Positions 1 through 6,067 of a stretch of DNA of 6,067 bases are shown piece after piece (position 1 is the first letter of the stretch; each line of letters starts with the position of its first letter). A program made the translations under genes and the position numbers. The notes under the pieces were generated by a model. The model did no database searches. It had not been told where the DNA came from and worked only from the letters and a program-made list of their open reading frames with translations. The stretch is taken from the NCBI GenBank assembly GCA_017612755.1, contig JAGAFH010000119.1, forward strand, positions 1 to 6,067, written 5' to 3'. This DNA is from Clostridiales bacterium (GTDB lineage Bacteria > Bacillota > Clostridia > Saccharofermentanales > Saccharofermentanaceae).

Positions 1-1004
1 CGATACTGACCGATATCGGATCAGTCCTTTATTACATAGTTCCGGAAGGATATGAGGTGATACCTTACGGATATGAGCTCACGGGATCAGACATCTATCC
101 CGGACATGACATCTACAGGAACAGCGATCCCATCGGTATCTGTTTTTCCTCTGATAAACTTATCCCCGGATCTTACTGGGACAGTCTTTCTCCCTCCATG
201 AGAGAGGAGTCCCTTCTTCATGGTATCGTGGTACCTGATGACACTGTTTCAGATCTTCCTATGACAGAGCCGGAACTTTCTGCTTCTGAGCCGGAGCTGA
301 CCTGGTCTTTCGATGGGGATGAAGTCACTTTTGGAGAAGGATCTATAGCAGCTTCAGTAGATGCGGCCCTGATAAGAGCTTCCTTTGAGGGCGCTCCCGG
401 ATGCGAGAACCACATCACTTTTGAGAACCTTTCCTTCCATGACGGAACGGAGACGATCCTCATCGTTAAGGCTTCCAACGGAGTCATCAAGACCATGGAT
501 CTTTATGAGGACGGTTATGAATACTATAACGGCAGGCATGATTACACAGTAAACCTGGGGTATTCGGATGAGCCTTTGGAGTGGGTGGTATTTGCCTTTG
601 CTGATAAGGGAAACTATACCTACGACAGCATCTCGGTCTCCTGCATTCCCATGGACGGAACACTTGATCACATAGATGAACTTAAGTCGGAGGCCCCTTC
701 AGACGTGACCATAGGCGTCGATGAAGTTACCTGCAGTGCGGATCTGACTTCTCCTGAGATGCTGGTATTTACCATTCCGTACTCGGAGGGCTGGAGCGCT
801 GAAGTGGACGGAGAGCCTGCTGATCTCATAAGAGCAGATATTAAATACATGGCTCTGGACCTGACCGCCGGTCATCACGATATAAAGCTTTCCTACCACA
901 CGCCGTACTTCAGGGCGGGTGAGATCTCTTCCCTTCTGGGGATCGTGGTATTTGCCGGAGAGGTCATATTTCTTAAAAAGAGAGAAAAGATCGCAAAAAA
1001 GTGA
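1..1004 (+). CDS. YfhO-family membrane protein, C-terminal part (5' end outside window)
   Basis: The frame is open from base 3 to the TGA at 1002-1004 (about 333 residues) and is cut by the window edge. An in-frame GTG at 57 has an SD-like GGAAGGA before it, but a start there would begin mid-domain with no signal or membrane segment, so I treat the gene as truncated by the window. The N-terminal visible part (SVLYYIVPEGYE, then YRNSDPIGICF) resembles the stretch in YfhO proteins that follows the membrane bundle. The C-terminal part has the family-typical order: PYSEGW, a VDGEPA turn, a GHHDIKLSYHTPYFRAG strand, then one hydrophobic helix (about the last 30 residues) and a basic KKREKIAKK tail. 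Known of the family: YfhO proteins are large GT-C-like polytopic proteins (often over 800 residues), implicated in lipoteichoic acid glycosylation in Bacillus and Listeria. Function here is inferred from similarity only. The stop is a tandem TGA-TAA, 12 bases before the sensor gene. Confidence 0.8.
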   Translation, partial: ILTDIGSVLYYIVPEGYEVIPYGYELTGSDIYPGHDIYRNSDPIGICFSSDKLIPGSYWDSLSPSMREESLLHGIVVPDDTVSDLPMTEPELSASEPELTWSFDGDEVTFGEGSIAASVDAALIRASFEGAPGCENHITFENLSFHDGTETILIVKASNGVIKTMDLYEDGYEYYNGRHDYTVNLGYSDEPLEWVVFAFADKGNYTYDSISVSCIPMDGTLDHIDELKSEAPSDVTIGVDEVTCSADLTSPEMLVFTIPYSEGWSAEVDGEPADLIRADIKYMALDLTAGHHDIKLSYHTPYFRAGEISSLLGIVVFAGEVIFLKKREKIAKK

Positions 1005-1010
1005 TAAAAT
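1002..1010 (+). promoter_or_regulatory. Candidate extended -10 promoter element for the sensor gene
   Basis: TGATAAAAT reads as TGn followed by TAAAAT (5 of 6 to TATAAT). If used, the hexamer 1005-1010 would occupy -12 to -7 and place +1 at 1017, the A of the sensor ATG. There is no convincing -35 about 17 bases upstream. The element overlaps the tandem stop TGA-TAA of the preceding gene, so the match may be accidental. Confidence 0.3.
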
Positions 1011-1016
1011 CAACTC

Positions 1017-4000
1017 ATGTTGAAGGGGAACACTAAAAGATCATTCGCAAGGACTCTGACAGGAGCGATCCTTACGGTCGCCTTTATGTTTTCCTGTGCC
1101 GCTTTTGCCCTCCACGCAGATGAAGATGATTTTGTGGCCGATCCCACCGGTAAGAGAGAGGGATATGCGGCCGTTCTTTATAACAATACCACCGGACTTC
1201 CCACTTCCGAGGCAAATGCCATAGTAGAGACTTCAGACGGATTTATCTGGATCGGAAGTTACGGCGGTCTCATCATGTATGACGGCAATACTTTTGAGAG
1301 GATAGATTCCACCACCGGTATCGCCAGCGTCGTAAGTCTGTTCGTGGACAGTTCGGACCGGCTCTGGATCGGGACTAACGACAGTGGCGCCGCCCGCATG
1401 GACCGGGCGGGAAATATCGTCATGTTCGGGAAAGATGACGGACTTCCCGCAGCTTCCGTAAGGACTTTTGCAGAAGACGACGAAGGCAATATCTATATCG
1501 GCACCACCTCGGGAGCAGCTCTGATAGATACGGACGACAACATCTCCCTTATCTCCGATCCCCGTATAGACGGCGCATATATCAAATACCTGGAAAAGGG
1601 AGCCGACGGTATCATCTACGGTCTTACCGTAAACGGGGATATAGTGACATTTGAGAACAGAAGCCTCACCGGCTTTTGCAACAGCGATGATATAAGCATG
1701 GCAGGGATCCATTCCCTTTCCACGGATCCTGATGAGCCGGGATATCTCTATCTTGGGACCGACGGATCCGAGATCCTGCACGGCAGCCTTCAGTCAGGTT
1801 TTCCGGTGGAGGACCGGATCGATGTGGAACCTCTGGAATATATAAATTCCGTCATGCCGGTGGGAGATGATCTCTGGATCTGCGCCAACAACGGCGTGGG
1901 GGTCTACAAGCACAATAAGCTGGAACTTCTCGAAAACGTTCCCATGACTTCCAATATCGAGAATGTCATGAGCGACTATCAGGGGAACCTGTGGTTCGTA
2001 TCTTCAAGACAGGGTGTCATGAAGATAGTCGCCGATCAGTTCACGGATGTTTTCGAGCAGTACGGACTGGAAGATACGGTAGTCAATTCCACCTGTTATT
2101 TCAACAATCTCCTTCTCATCGGAAGGGATAACGGCATCACGGCTATAAATCCTTTAGGAGCGGCGGATTCCATCCCCCTGTTCAGTTGTGTGACCGCTTC
2201 CGGTACTGACCTTGGACAGACAAACCTGATCACCATGCTGGACGGCATCAGGGTCAGGTCTATCATAAGAGACAGTCAGGACAGATTGTGGTTTTCCACT
2301 TACGGAGAATACGGACTGGTCAGGTATGATCACGGAGATGTGGTCTGCTTTACCCATGATGACGGCATGCCTTCCGACAGGATGAGGACTGTGGTGGAAA
2401 GGGATGACGGTTCCGTAATGGTAGCCTGTACCGGCGGTGTGGTCATCATCGACGGTGATGAGATCTCGGAGATCTATGACAGCAGTTCGGGACTGAACAA
2501 TACAGAGATCCTGACAGTTGCCGACGGACTTAACGGCGAGATACTCGTGGGTACTGACGGCGACGGCATCTACGTAATAAGCGGCAGCGGTGTGACCCAC
2601 CTTAGCACGTCGGAGGGATTGTCTTCCGAGGTGGTCATGAGGATCAAGAAAGATGTGACGAGAGATCTCTACTGGATCGTCACCAGTAATTCCATCGCAT
2701 ATATGACCTCAGATCATCAGATCACCACCATAGAGAAGTTCCCCTATTCCAACAACTTCGACCTTTATGAGAACTCCCTGGGGGAGATATGGATCCTGAG
2801 CAGTAACGGAATCTACGTGGTCACCGCCGATGAGCTGATCGAAAACGGGGACATAGATCCGGTATTCTACGGTTTTGAGAACGGTCTTCCGGTAATAGCC
2901 ACATCAAATTCCTACAGCTGCCTGACAGATGAGGGCATCCTTTATATCGCCGGCTCCACCGGTGTTGCCAAGGTAAATATCGAAGAACAGTTCGAGACCG
3001 TTACGGATATCAAGATGACTGTTCCCTATATCGAAGCAGACGGTGAAAGGTATACTCCTGATGAGGACGGGGTGATCACCATCCCCAGCGACGTTAAAAA
3101 GATCACCATATACCCTCACGTATGTACATATACCCTTATGGATCCCACGGTGACATATACTCTGGAAGGCTTCGGTTCCACCACCCTCAGAAGGAGCGAA
3201 CTGACCTCGGTGGATTATACCAACCTGGGAGGAGGAACTTATAAGTTCACCATGGTGATCTCCGATTCCATGGGACACGGCAGCAATGAGTATTCCATCA
3301 CCATCGTCAAGCAGAAGGCCATATTCGAACAGGTATGGTTCCGTCTTCTGATCCTGGCCCTTATCCTTCTGGTGACCGGAGAAGTATTTATCCTCTACGT
3401 AAGGCGCAAGACAAGGGCCCTTCTTAAGAAGCAGGAAGAGAACAAGATATTCATCAAGGAGATCGTCGAGGCCTTCGCCCGGACTATCGATATGAAGGAT
3501 AAATACACCAACGGCCACTCTTCGAGAGTTGCCGAATATACGGTGATGCTGGCAAAAGAACTGGGATATGATGACGAGACGGTGGAAAAATACTATAACA
3601 TCGCTCTCCTTCACGATATCGGAAAGATCGGCGTTCCGGGAGAAGTCCTCAACAAGCAGGGAAGACTGGACGACGAGGAGTTTGCCACCATCAAATCCCA
3701 CACATCACTGGGCTATAACGTCCTTAAGGACATCAGCATCATGCCGGAGCTTTCTACCGGTGCCAAGTTCCATCACGAGCGTCCTGACGGCAAGGGTTAT
3801 CCCGAAGGCCTCAAGGGAGATGAGATCCCCAGGGCTGCCCAGATCATCGCGGTGGCAGATGCCTTTGATGCCATGTATTCCAACCGTCCCTACAGGGGCA
3901 GGATGAACTTTGACAAGGTAGTCAGCATCATCACCGAAGCTTCCGGCACGCAGCTTACGGAAGACGTTGTGGATGCATTCCTGCGGATCGTGGCAAGAGG

Positions 4001-4106
4001 CGGATTCAGGGATCCTGAAGATCAGGGCGGAGGTTCTACGGAAGATATCGACAATATCCACAAGAAGTTCCATATGGGAACGGATGAGGATCCTGATAAG
4101 AAGTGA
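1017..4106 (+). CDS. Propeller-sensor HD-GYP protein: probable membrane-bound cyclic-di-GMP phosphodiesterase
   Basis: 1029 residues, apparently complete. The start at 1017 is chosen because it gives a proper signal peptide (basic K3-R12, hydrophobic 13-31, possible cleavage after ALHA at 34). Later starts lose it, although 1017 has no visible Shine-Dalgarno. Residues about 55-655 hold some 14 Reg_prop-like repeats with the pattern 'D.dG.lWiGt..G' (e.g. SDGFIWIGSYGG at 73-84, SSDRLWIGT at 112-120, QDRLWFSTYG at 421-430, GEIWILSSNG at 589-598), fitting two seven-bladed propellers with the divide near 343-355. Residues about 695-765 form a Y_Y_Y domain (YTLEGFG, VDYTNLGGGTYKF). A transmembrane helix lies at about 776-795, then a charged linker helix at 796-825. 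The HD-GYP domain (about 820-995) shows NGHSSRV (H834), HDIGKIG (H866, D867), H895, HH 919-920, DGKGYP (GYP 927-929) and VADAFDA (D948), so the expected metal ligands are present. HD-GYP enzymes hydrolyse c-di-GMP. The outer half probably binds an extracellular, perhaps carbohydrate, ligand (inference from the related Bacteroides sensors). No kinase, receiver or GGDEF domain is present. Confidence 0.93.
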   Translation: MLKGNTKRSFARTLTGAILTVAFMFSCAAFALHADEDDFVADPTGKREGYAAVLYNNTTGLPTSEANAIVETSDGFIWIGSYGGLIMYDGNTFERIDSTTGIASVVSLFVDSSDRLWIGTNDSGAARMDRAGNIVMFGKDDGLPAASVRTFAEDDEGNIYIGTTSGAALIDTDDNISLISDPRIDGAYIKYLEKGADGIIYGLTVNGDIVTFENRSLTGFCNSDDISMAGIHSLSTDPDEPGYLYLGTDGSEILHGSLQSGFPVEDRIDVEPLEYINSVMPVGDDLWICANNGVGVYKHNKLELLENVPMTSNIENVMSDYQGNLWFVSSRQGVMKIVADQFTDVFEQYGLEDTVVNSTCYFNNLLLIGRDNGITAINPLGAADSIPLFSCVTASGTDLGQTNLITMLDGIRVRSIIRDSQDRLWFSTYGEYGLVRYDHGDVVCFTHDDGMPSDRMRTVVERDDGSVMVACTGGVVIIDGDEISEIYDSSSGLNNTEILTVADGLNGEILVGTDGDGIYVISGSGVTHLSTSEGLSSEVVMRIKKDVTRDLYWIVTSNSIAYMTSDHQITTIEKFPYSNNFDLYENSLGEIWILSSNGIYVVTADELIENGDIDPVFYGFENGLPVIATSNSYSCLTDEGILYIAGSTGVAKVNIEEQFETVTDIKMTVPYIEADGERYTPDEDGVITIPSDVKKITIYPHVCTYTLMDPTVTYTLEGFGSTTLRRSELTSVDYTNLGGGTYKFTMVISDSMGHGSNEYSITIVKQKAIFEQVWFRLLILALILLVTGEVFILYVRRKTRALLKKQEENKIFIKEIVEAFARTIDMKDKYTNGHSSRVAEYTVMLAKELGYDDETVEKYYNIALLHDIGKIGVPGEVLNKQGRLDDEEFATIKSHTSLGYNVLKDISIMPELSTGAKFHHERPDGKGYPEGLKGDEIPRAAQIIAVADAFDAMYSNRPYRGRMNFDKVVSIITEASGTQLTEDVVDAFLRIVARGGFRDPEDQGGGSTEDIDNIHKKFHMGTDEDPDKK

Positions 4107-4112
4107 CCTTCC

Positions 4113-4139
4113 TTTGAAATTGTAATAAAAGATTTCGAA
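4113..4139 (+). repeat. Imperfect inverted repeat after the sensor gene
   Basis: TTTGAAAT at 4113-4120 can pair with ATTTCGAA at 4132-4139 (8 pairs, one G-U) across an 11-base AT-rich loop. It begins 6 bases after the sensor stop codon. The stem is AT-rich and has no T-run after it, so it is not a good terminator. It could be an operator, an mRNA 3'-end stabiliser or chance. Confidence 0.3.
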
Positions 4140-4142
4140 AAT

Positions 4143-4180
4143 GAGTGCTATATTCAAATAGACAGCATTCTATATTTTTA
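4143..4180 (+). terminator. Weak hairpin with T-rich tail: possible terminator or permease leader element
   Basis: GAGTGCT (4143-4149) pairs with AGCATTC (4164-4170), 7 pairs with one G-U, around a 14-base loop. It is followed directly by TATATTTTTA (4171-4180). It could end the upstream transcript, act as a leader hairpin of the permease mRNA, or be an operator, since its left arm overlaps the candidate -10. The large loop and interrupted T-run make it a poor intrinsic terminator. Confidence 0.3.
4146..4154 (+). promoter_or_regulatory. Candidate extended -10 promoter for the permease gene
   Basis: TGCTATATT matches TGn plus TATATT (5 of 6 to TATAAT). The start of transcription would fall near 4161, giving a leader of about 40 bases. 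No good -35 is seen at the right distance. A TTGAAA at 4114-4119 is 29 bases from this hexamer, and with 17-base spacing it would instead pair with a weaker GAAAAT at 4137-4142. Confidence 0.35.
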
Positions 4181-4182
4181 TG

Positions 4183-4197
4183 TGATCCAGGAGGTTA
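4183..4197 (+). promoter_or_regulatory. Strong ribosome binding site of the permease, inside a near-PyrR-loop sequence
   Basis: AGGAGG at 4189-4194 lies 6 bases before the ATG at 4201 and fixes the start. The surrounding GATCCAGGAGGTT (4184-4196) resembles the PyrR RNA-binding loop consensus as I recall it (ARUCCNGNGAGGYU) but is one base short between the UCC and GAGG parts. CC 4187-4188 could pair with GG 4193-4194, and A4185 with T4195. The ribosome-site role is secure; PyrR control is speculative. Confidence 0.6.
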
Positions 4198-4200
4198 GTT

Positions 4201-5532
4201 ATGGGTGATCAAAAAGGCGGCATCTATGATGCCAAACAGCTCGGAACTCCCAAGATGATCGTACTGGGACTTCAGCATATGTTCGCCATGTTCGGCGCCA
4301 CCGTGCTGGTTCCTGCACTTACGGGACTTTCCGTATCAGCCACACTTCTTTTCGCAGGTCTTGGTACACTGCTCTTCCACTTTCTGACCAAGGGTAAAGT
4401 TCCCGCTTTCCTTGGTTCTTCTTTTGCTTTCCTGGGAGGTTATTTCGCAATAGCCCCTAACGGAGAGAAGGAACTTCTTCCTTACGCATGTCTCGGCGTT
4501 GCCTGTGCAGGCGTTCTCTATCTGGTCCTGGCCGGCCTTATCAAGGCATTCGGACAGAAGAAGGTCATGAGATTCTTCCCGCCTATCGTTACGGGTCCCA
4601 TCATCATCGCCATCGGACTTACGCTTTCATCTTCTGCCATCGACAACTGTAAGCAGAGCTGGATCGTAGCCCTGATCGCTATCTTCGTAGTAGTTATCTG
4701 CAATATCTACGGTAAGGGCATGATCAAGATCGTTCCCATCATCCTCGGAGTTATTGCTTCCTATATCGCAGCAGTCCTGGTCGGACTGGTTGATTTCGCC
4801 CCTGTTGCTGACGCAGCATGGATCGGACTTCCCTTCAGCGGAAGCGACACGGTATTCTCCATCTTCGCCAACCCGGATAAGTCCCTTATCATCACGGCGA
4901 TCGTAACTATCATGCCTATCGCCCTGGCCACCATGGTAGAGCATATCGGAGATATCTCCGCTATCTCCTCCACCACCAACAGGAACTTCATCGAGGATCC
5001 CGGACTTCACAGGACCCTTATGGGAGACGGCCTCGCAACTATCCTGGCTTCTCTTTTCGGAGCTCCCGCCAATACTACATACGGCGAGAATACGGGCGTT
5101 CTTTCCCTTACAAAGGTCTATGATCCCAGAGTCATCAGGATCGCAGCCTACTTCGCGGTTGCAGTATCCTTCTCCCCTAAGTTCGCAGCCCTGATCTCAT
5201 CTATCCCTGCAGCTACCATCGGCGGTGTTTCCATCGTCCTTTACGGTATGATCTCCGCAGTCGGTGTAAGAAACGTGGTCGAGAACAAGACAGACTTCAG
5301 TAAGTCCAGAACTATCATCATCGCAGCCCTTATCCTGGGCCTTGCCATCGGTATCAACTACAGCGGTGCCATTTCTTTTACCATCAGCTCAGTTACCATT
5401 TCTCTTTCCGGTCTTGCAGTAGGCGCTCTCGTAGGCATCATCCTCAACGCAGTACTTCCTATGGAAGAGAGGGAATACAAGGGTCTTGACAAGTCAGTCG
5501 TTACCGAAGGAGAGGAGACGGCCAAAGCCTGA
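4201..5532 (+). CDS. uraA: UraA-type uracil/xanthine:cation symporter (NCS2/NAT family)
   Basis: 443 residues, full length for the family (E. coli UraA is about 430). It should be a polytopic inner-membrane protein with the 14-helix NCS2 fold, importing a nucleobase with protons for salvage. Signature stretches appear in order: GLQHMFAMFGATVLVP (23-38), LLFHFLTKGKVPAFLGSSFAF (58-77 region), FFPPIVTGP (125-133), VEHIGD (246-251), DPGLHRTLMGDGLAT (266-280), NTTYGENTGV (291-300) and GGVSIVLYGMI (341-351). By alignment, E247 and E296 match UraA uracil-binding E241 and E290, with the same 49-residue spacing. UraA H245 is replaced by D251, the residue seen at that place in purine permeases such as XanQ (E-x-x-x-D). 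The glutamate in the GEN motif favours uracil. The start has an excellent SD, the tail (EEREYKGLDKSVVTEGEETAKA region) is hydrophilic, and a terminator follows. Exact substrate among uracil, xanthine or related bases is not certain. Confidence 0.92.
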   Translation: MGDQKGGIYDAKQLGTPKMIVLGLQHMFAMFGATVLVPALTGLSVSATLLFAGLGTLLFHFLTKGKVPAFLGSSFAFLGGYFAIAPNGEKELLPYACLGVACAGVLYLVLAGLIKAFGQKKVMRFFPPIVTGPIIIAIGLTLSSSAIDNCKQSWIVALIAIFVVVICNIYGKGMIKIVPIILGVIASYIAAVLVGLVDFAPVADAAWIGLPFSGSDTVFSIFANPDKSLIITAIVTIMPIALATMVEHIGDISAISSTTNRNFIEDPGLHRTLMGDGLATILASLFGAPANTTYGENTGVLSLTKVYDPRVIRIAAYFAVAVSFSPKFAALISSIPAATIGGVSIVLYGMISAVGVRNVVENKTDFSKSRTIIIAALILGLAIGINYSGAISFTISSVTISLSGLAVGALVGIILNAVLPMEEREYKGLDKSVVTEGEETAKA

Positions 5533-5555
5533 TCTTCCCATTTAACGAAATCAAC

Positions 5556-5589
5556 AAAAAGAACTGTCATTCCGACAGTTCTTTTTTTT
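5556..5589 (+). terminator. Intrinsic terminator of the permease gene
   Basis: GAACTGTC (5561-5568) and GACAGTTC (5574-5581) form a perfect 8-pair stem with a 5-base loop (ATTCC). Five A residues before it and T residues after it extend pairing to 13. The T-run is 8 long (5582-5589). It lies 23 bases after the permease stop. The A-run on the left gives a short U-tract on the opposite strand, so weak two-way action is possible. Confidence 0.95.
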
Positions 5590-5590
5590 G

Positions 5591-5619
5591 TTTAACAATG
5601 TTAAAATCTCCTATGTAAA
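5591..5619 (+). promoter_or_regulatory. Short perfect dyad and possible promoter before the dehydrogenase-like gene
   Basis: TTTAAC-AAT-GTTAAA (5591-5605) is a perfect 6-base inverted repeat with a 3-base centre, directly after the terminator. Inside it TTAACA (5592-5597) is 5 of 6 to a -35 box. A weak TGTAAA (5614-5619) follows at 16 bases. If this is the promoter, the dyad would cover the -35 region and could be an operator. The region is AT-rich, so chance is a real alternative. Confidence 0.3.
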
Positions 5620-5642
5620 TAATATTATTCAGGTGTTATGAA

Positions 5643-6067
5643 ATGAAAAAAGTATTGATAATCGGTTGTACCGAAGTAACGGATGTTATTGTCCCATTAT
5701 TGTGCAAAGACCCTGCTTCGGTGAGCGAACTGAGTATCGCTTCACTCGATAAGGCAGAATGTGATGAATATAGAAAGAAATACGCTGGAAGTCCCGTCAG
5801 GATAACTACCGCCAGGATGGACGTAAAGAATGCGGCAGGCTCCAAGATGATGCTCTCCATCACCCAGCCGGAGCTGATCATCAATCTTACCCCTGCTGAA
5901 CTGGCTCCCACGGTAATGAAACTGGCTTTAGAGATCGGCGCCGACTATATCGACAGCGAGCTCTATGAGTGGAACCAGTCCAATCTCCTGTCCAAGCAGT
6001 TCGAGAACTTTACCAACTTCAGGGTCAAGAACCTGATGGCCATCTGCGGATGCGCCTTTAATCCCTC
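5643..6067 (+). CDS. Saccharopine/carboxynorspermidine dehydrogenase-family protein, N-terminal part (3' end outside window)
   Basis: The frame is open from ATG 5643 to the window end: 141 residues plus two bases. The start has AGGTG at 5631-5635, 7 bases upstream. The nearer ATG at 5638 is followed by AAA TGA and cannot be the gene start. It begins with a Rossmann-like unit (MKKVLIIG), then ELSIASLDKAE (30-40), a MDVKN stretch (59-63), PELIINLTPAEL (76-87), GADYIDSELYEW (99-110) and ICGCAFNP (134-141). This order matches the LYS9-like family, where the corresponding parts read GxGxxG, ASR..K, D..N, PD.VIN, G.DY.DT..YE and G.GFDPG. Oddities: the glycine motif reads G8-C-T-E-V-T, the ASR arginine is L35, and the last motif has A138 and N140 followed by serine. 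Family members act in lysine metabolism or in carboxynorspermidine/carboxyspermidine synthesis. Which one, or whether it is still an oxidoreductase, cannot be told from the part seen. Confidence 0.72.
   Translation, partial: MKKVLIIGCTEVTDVIVPLLCKDPASVSELSIASLDKAECDEYRKKYAGSPVRITTARMDVKNAAGSKMMLSITQPELIINLTPAELAPTVMKLALEIGADYIDSELYEWNQSNLLSKQFENFTNFRVKNLMAICGCAFNP

Noticed and set aside
57..1004. GTG at 57 as the true start of a small protein, with GGAAGGA upstream
   Set aside because: The frame continues open to the window edge, the residues before 57 fit the same family domain, and a start there would leave an exported domain with no signal peptide.
1200..3000. Repeated DNA-like pattern across the sensor gene
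   Set aside because: The similarity is at protein level (propeller blades) and diverged in DNA. It is not a nucleotide repeat or mobile element.
2904..3701. Long minus-strand open frame (265 codons) opposite the sensor gene
   Set aside because: It lies fully inside the well-supported sensor CDS, its translation shows no recognisable domain, and no ribosome site or separate promoter supports it.
3568..3906. Plus-strand 112-codon frame inside the HD-GYP region
   Set aside because: It is another frame of a stretch whose real frame shows all HD-GYP motifs. Its product is rich in S, R and T with no domain pattern.
3400..4106. Possible histidine kinase or receiver output domain, as in hybrid two-component sensors
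   Set aside because: The region after the membrane helix holds HD-GYP motifs only. I see no H-box, N or G boxes of a kinase, no receiver and no GGDEF.
5636..5911. Minus-strand 91-codon frame near the right end
   Set aside because: It is antisense to the dehydrogenase-like gene, which has a good ribosome site and a clear family pattern.

Overview
The window looks like chromosomal DNA of an anaerobic Firmicute in class Clostridia, most likely Lachnospiraceae-like. This is inferred from the gene families (a YfhO-type envelope protein, a propeller sensor fused to HD-GYP, a clostridial-type UraA with the EHIGD signature, a saccharopine/carboxynorspermidine dehydrogenase-like protein), from AGGAGG-type ribosome binding sites and from roughly even base composition. 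No marker gene fixes the taxon. All genes are on the + strand and the sequence is densely coding. I see no RNA gene, CRISPR array, insertion sequence or attachment site.

Layout: (a) 1-1004 is the 3' end of a YfhO-family polytopic membrane protein. (b) 12 bases later, 1017-4106 encodes a complete 1029-residue one-protein sensor: signal peptide, 14 recognisable beta-propeller repeats (two seven-bladed propellers), a Y_Y_Y domain, one transmembrane helix and a cytoplasmic HD-GYP cyclic-di-GMP phosphodiesterase domain with its metal ligands intact. (c) 4107-4200 is a short AT-rich intergenic region with two imperfect hairpins, a possible extended -10 promoter and a strong Shine-Dalgarno. (d) 4201-5532 encodes a complete UraA-type nucleobase permease. 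(e) 5533-5642 holds a clear intrinsic terminator, then a 15-base dyad and a possible promoter. (f) 5643 to the window end is the 5' end of a saccharopine-dehydrogenase-family gene whose nucleotide-binding motifs are unusually degenerate.

How they fit together: the YfhO-like gene and the sensor are close enough to be co-transcribed. That would couple an envelope glycan function to an extracytoplasmic-ligand-controlled c-di-GMP hydrolase, although a good extended -10 sits right before the sensor start and may give it its own, possibly leaderless, transcript. The permease looks like its own unit, bounded downstream by the terminator. The last gene starts a new unit. The most interesting item is the sensor: its outer half is built like the Bacteroides hybrid two-component glycan sensors, but its output is c-di-GMP breakdown instead of a histidine kinase. 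I found no wholly unknown multi-gene system in this window.
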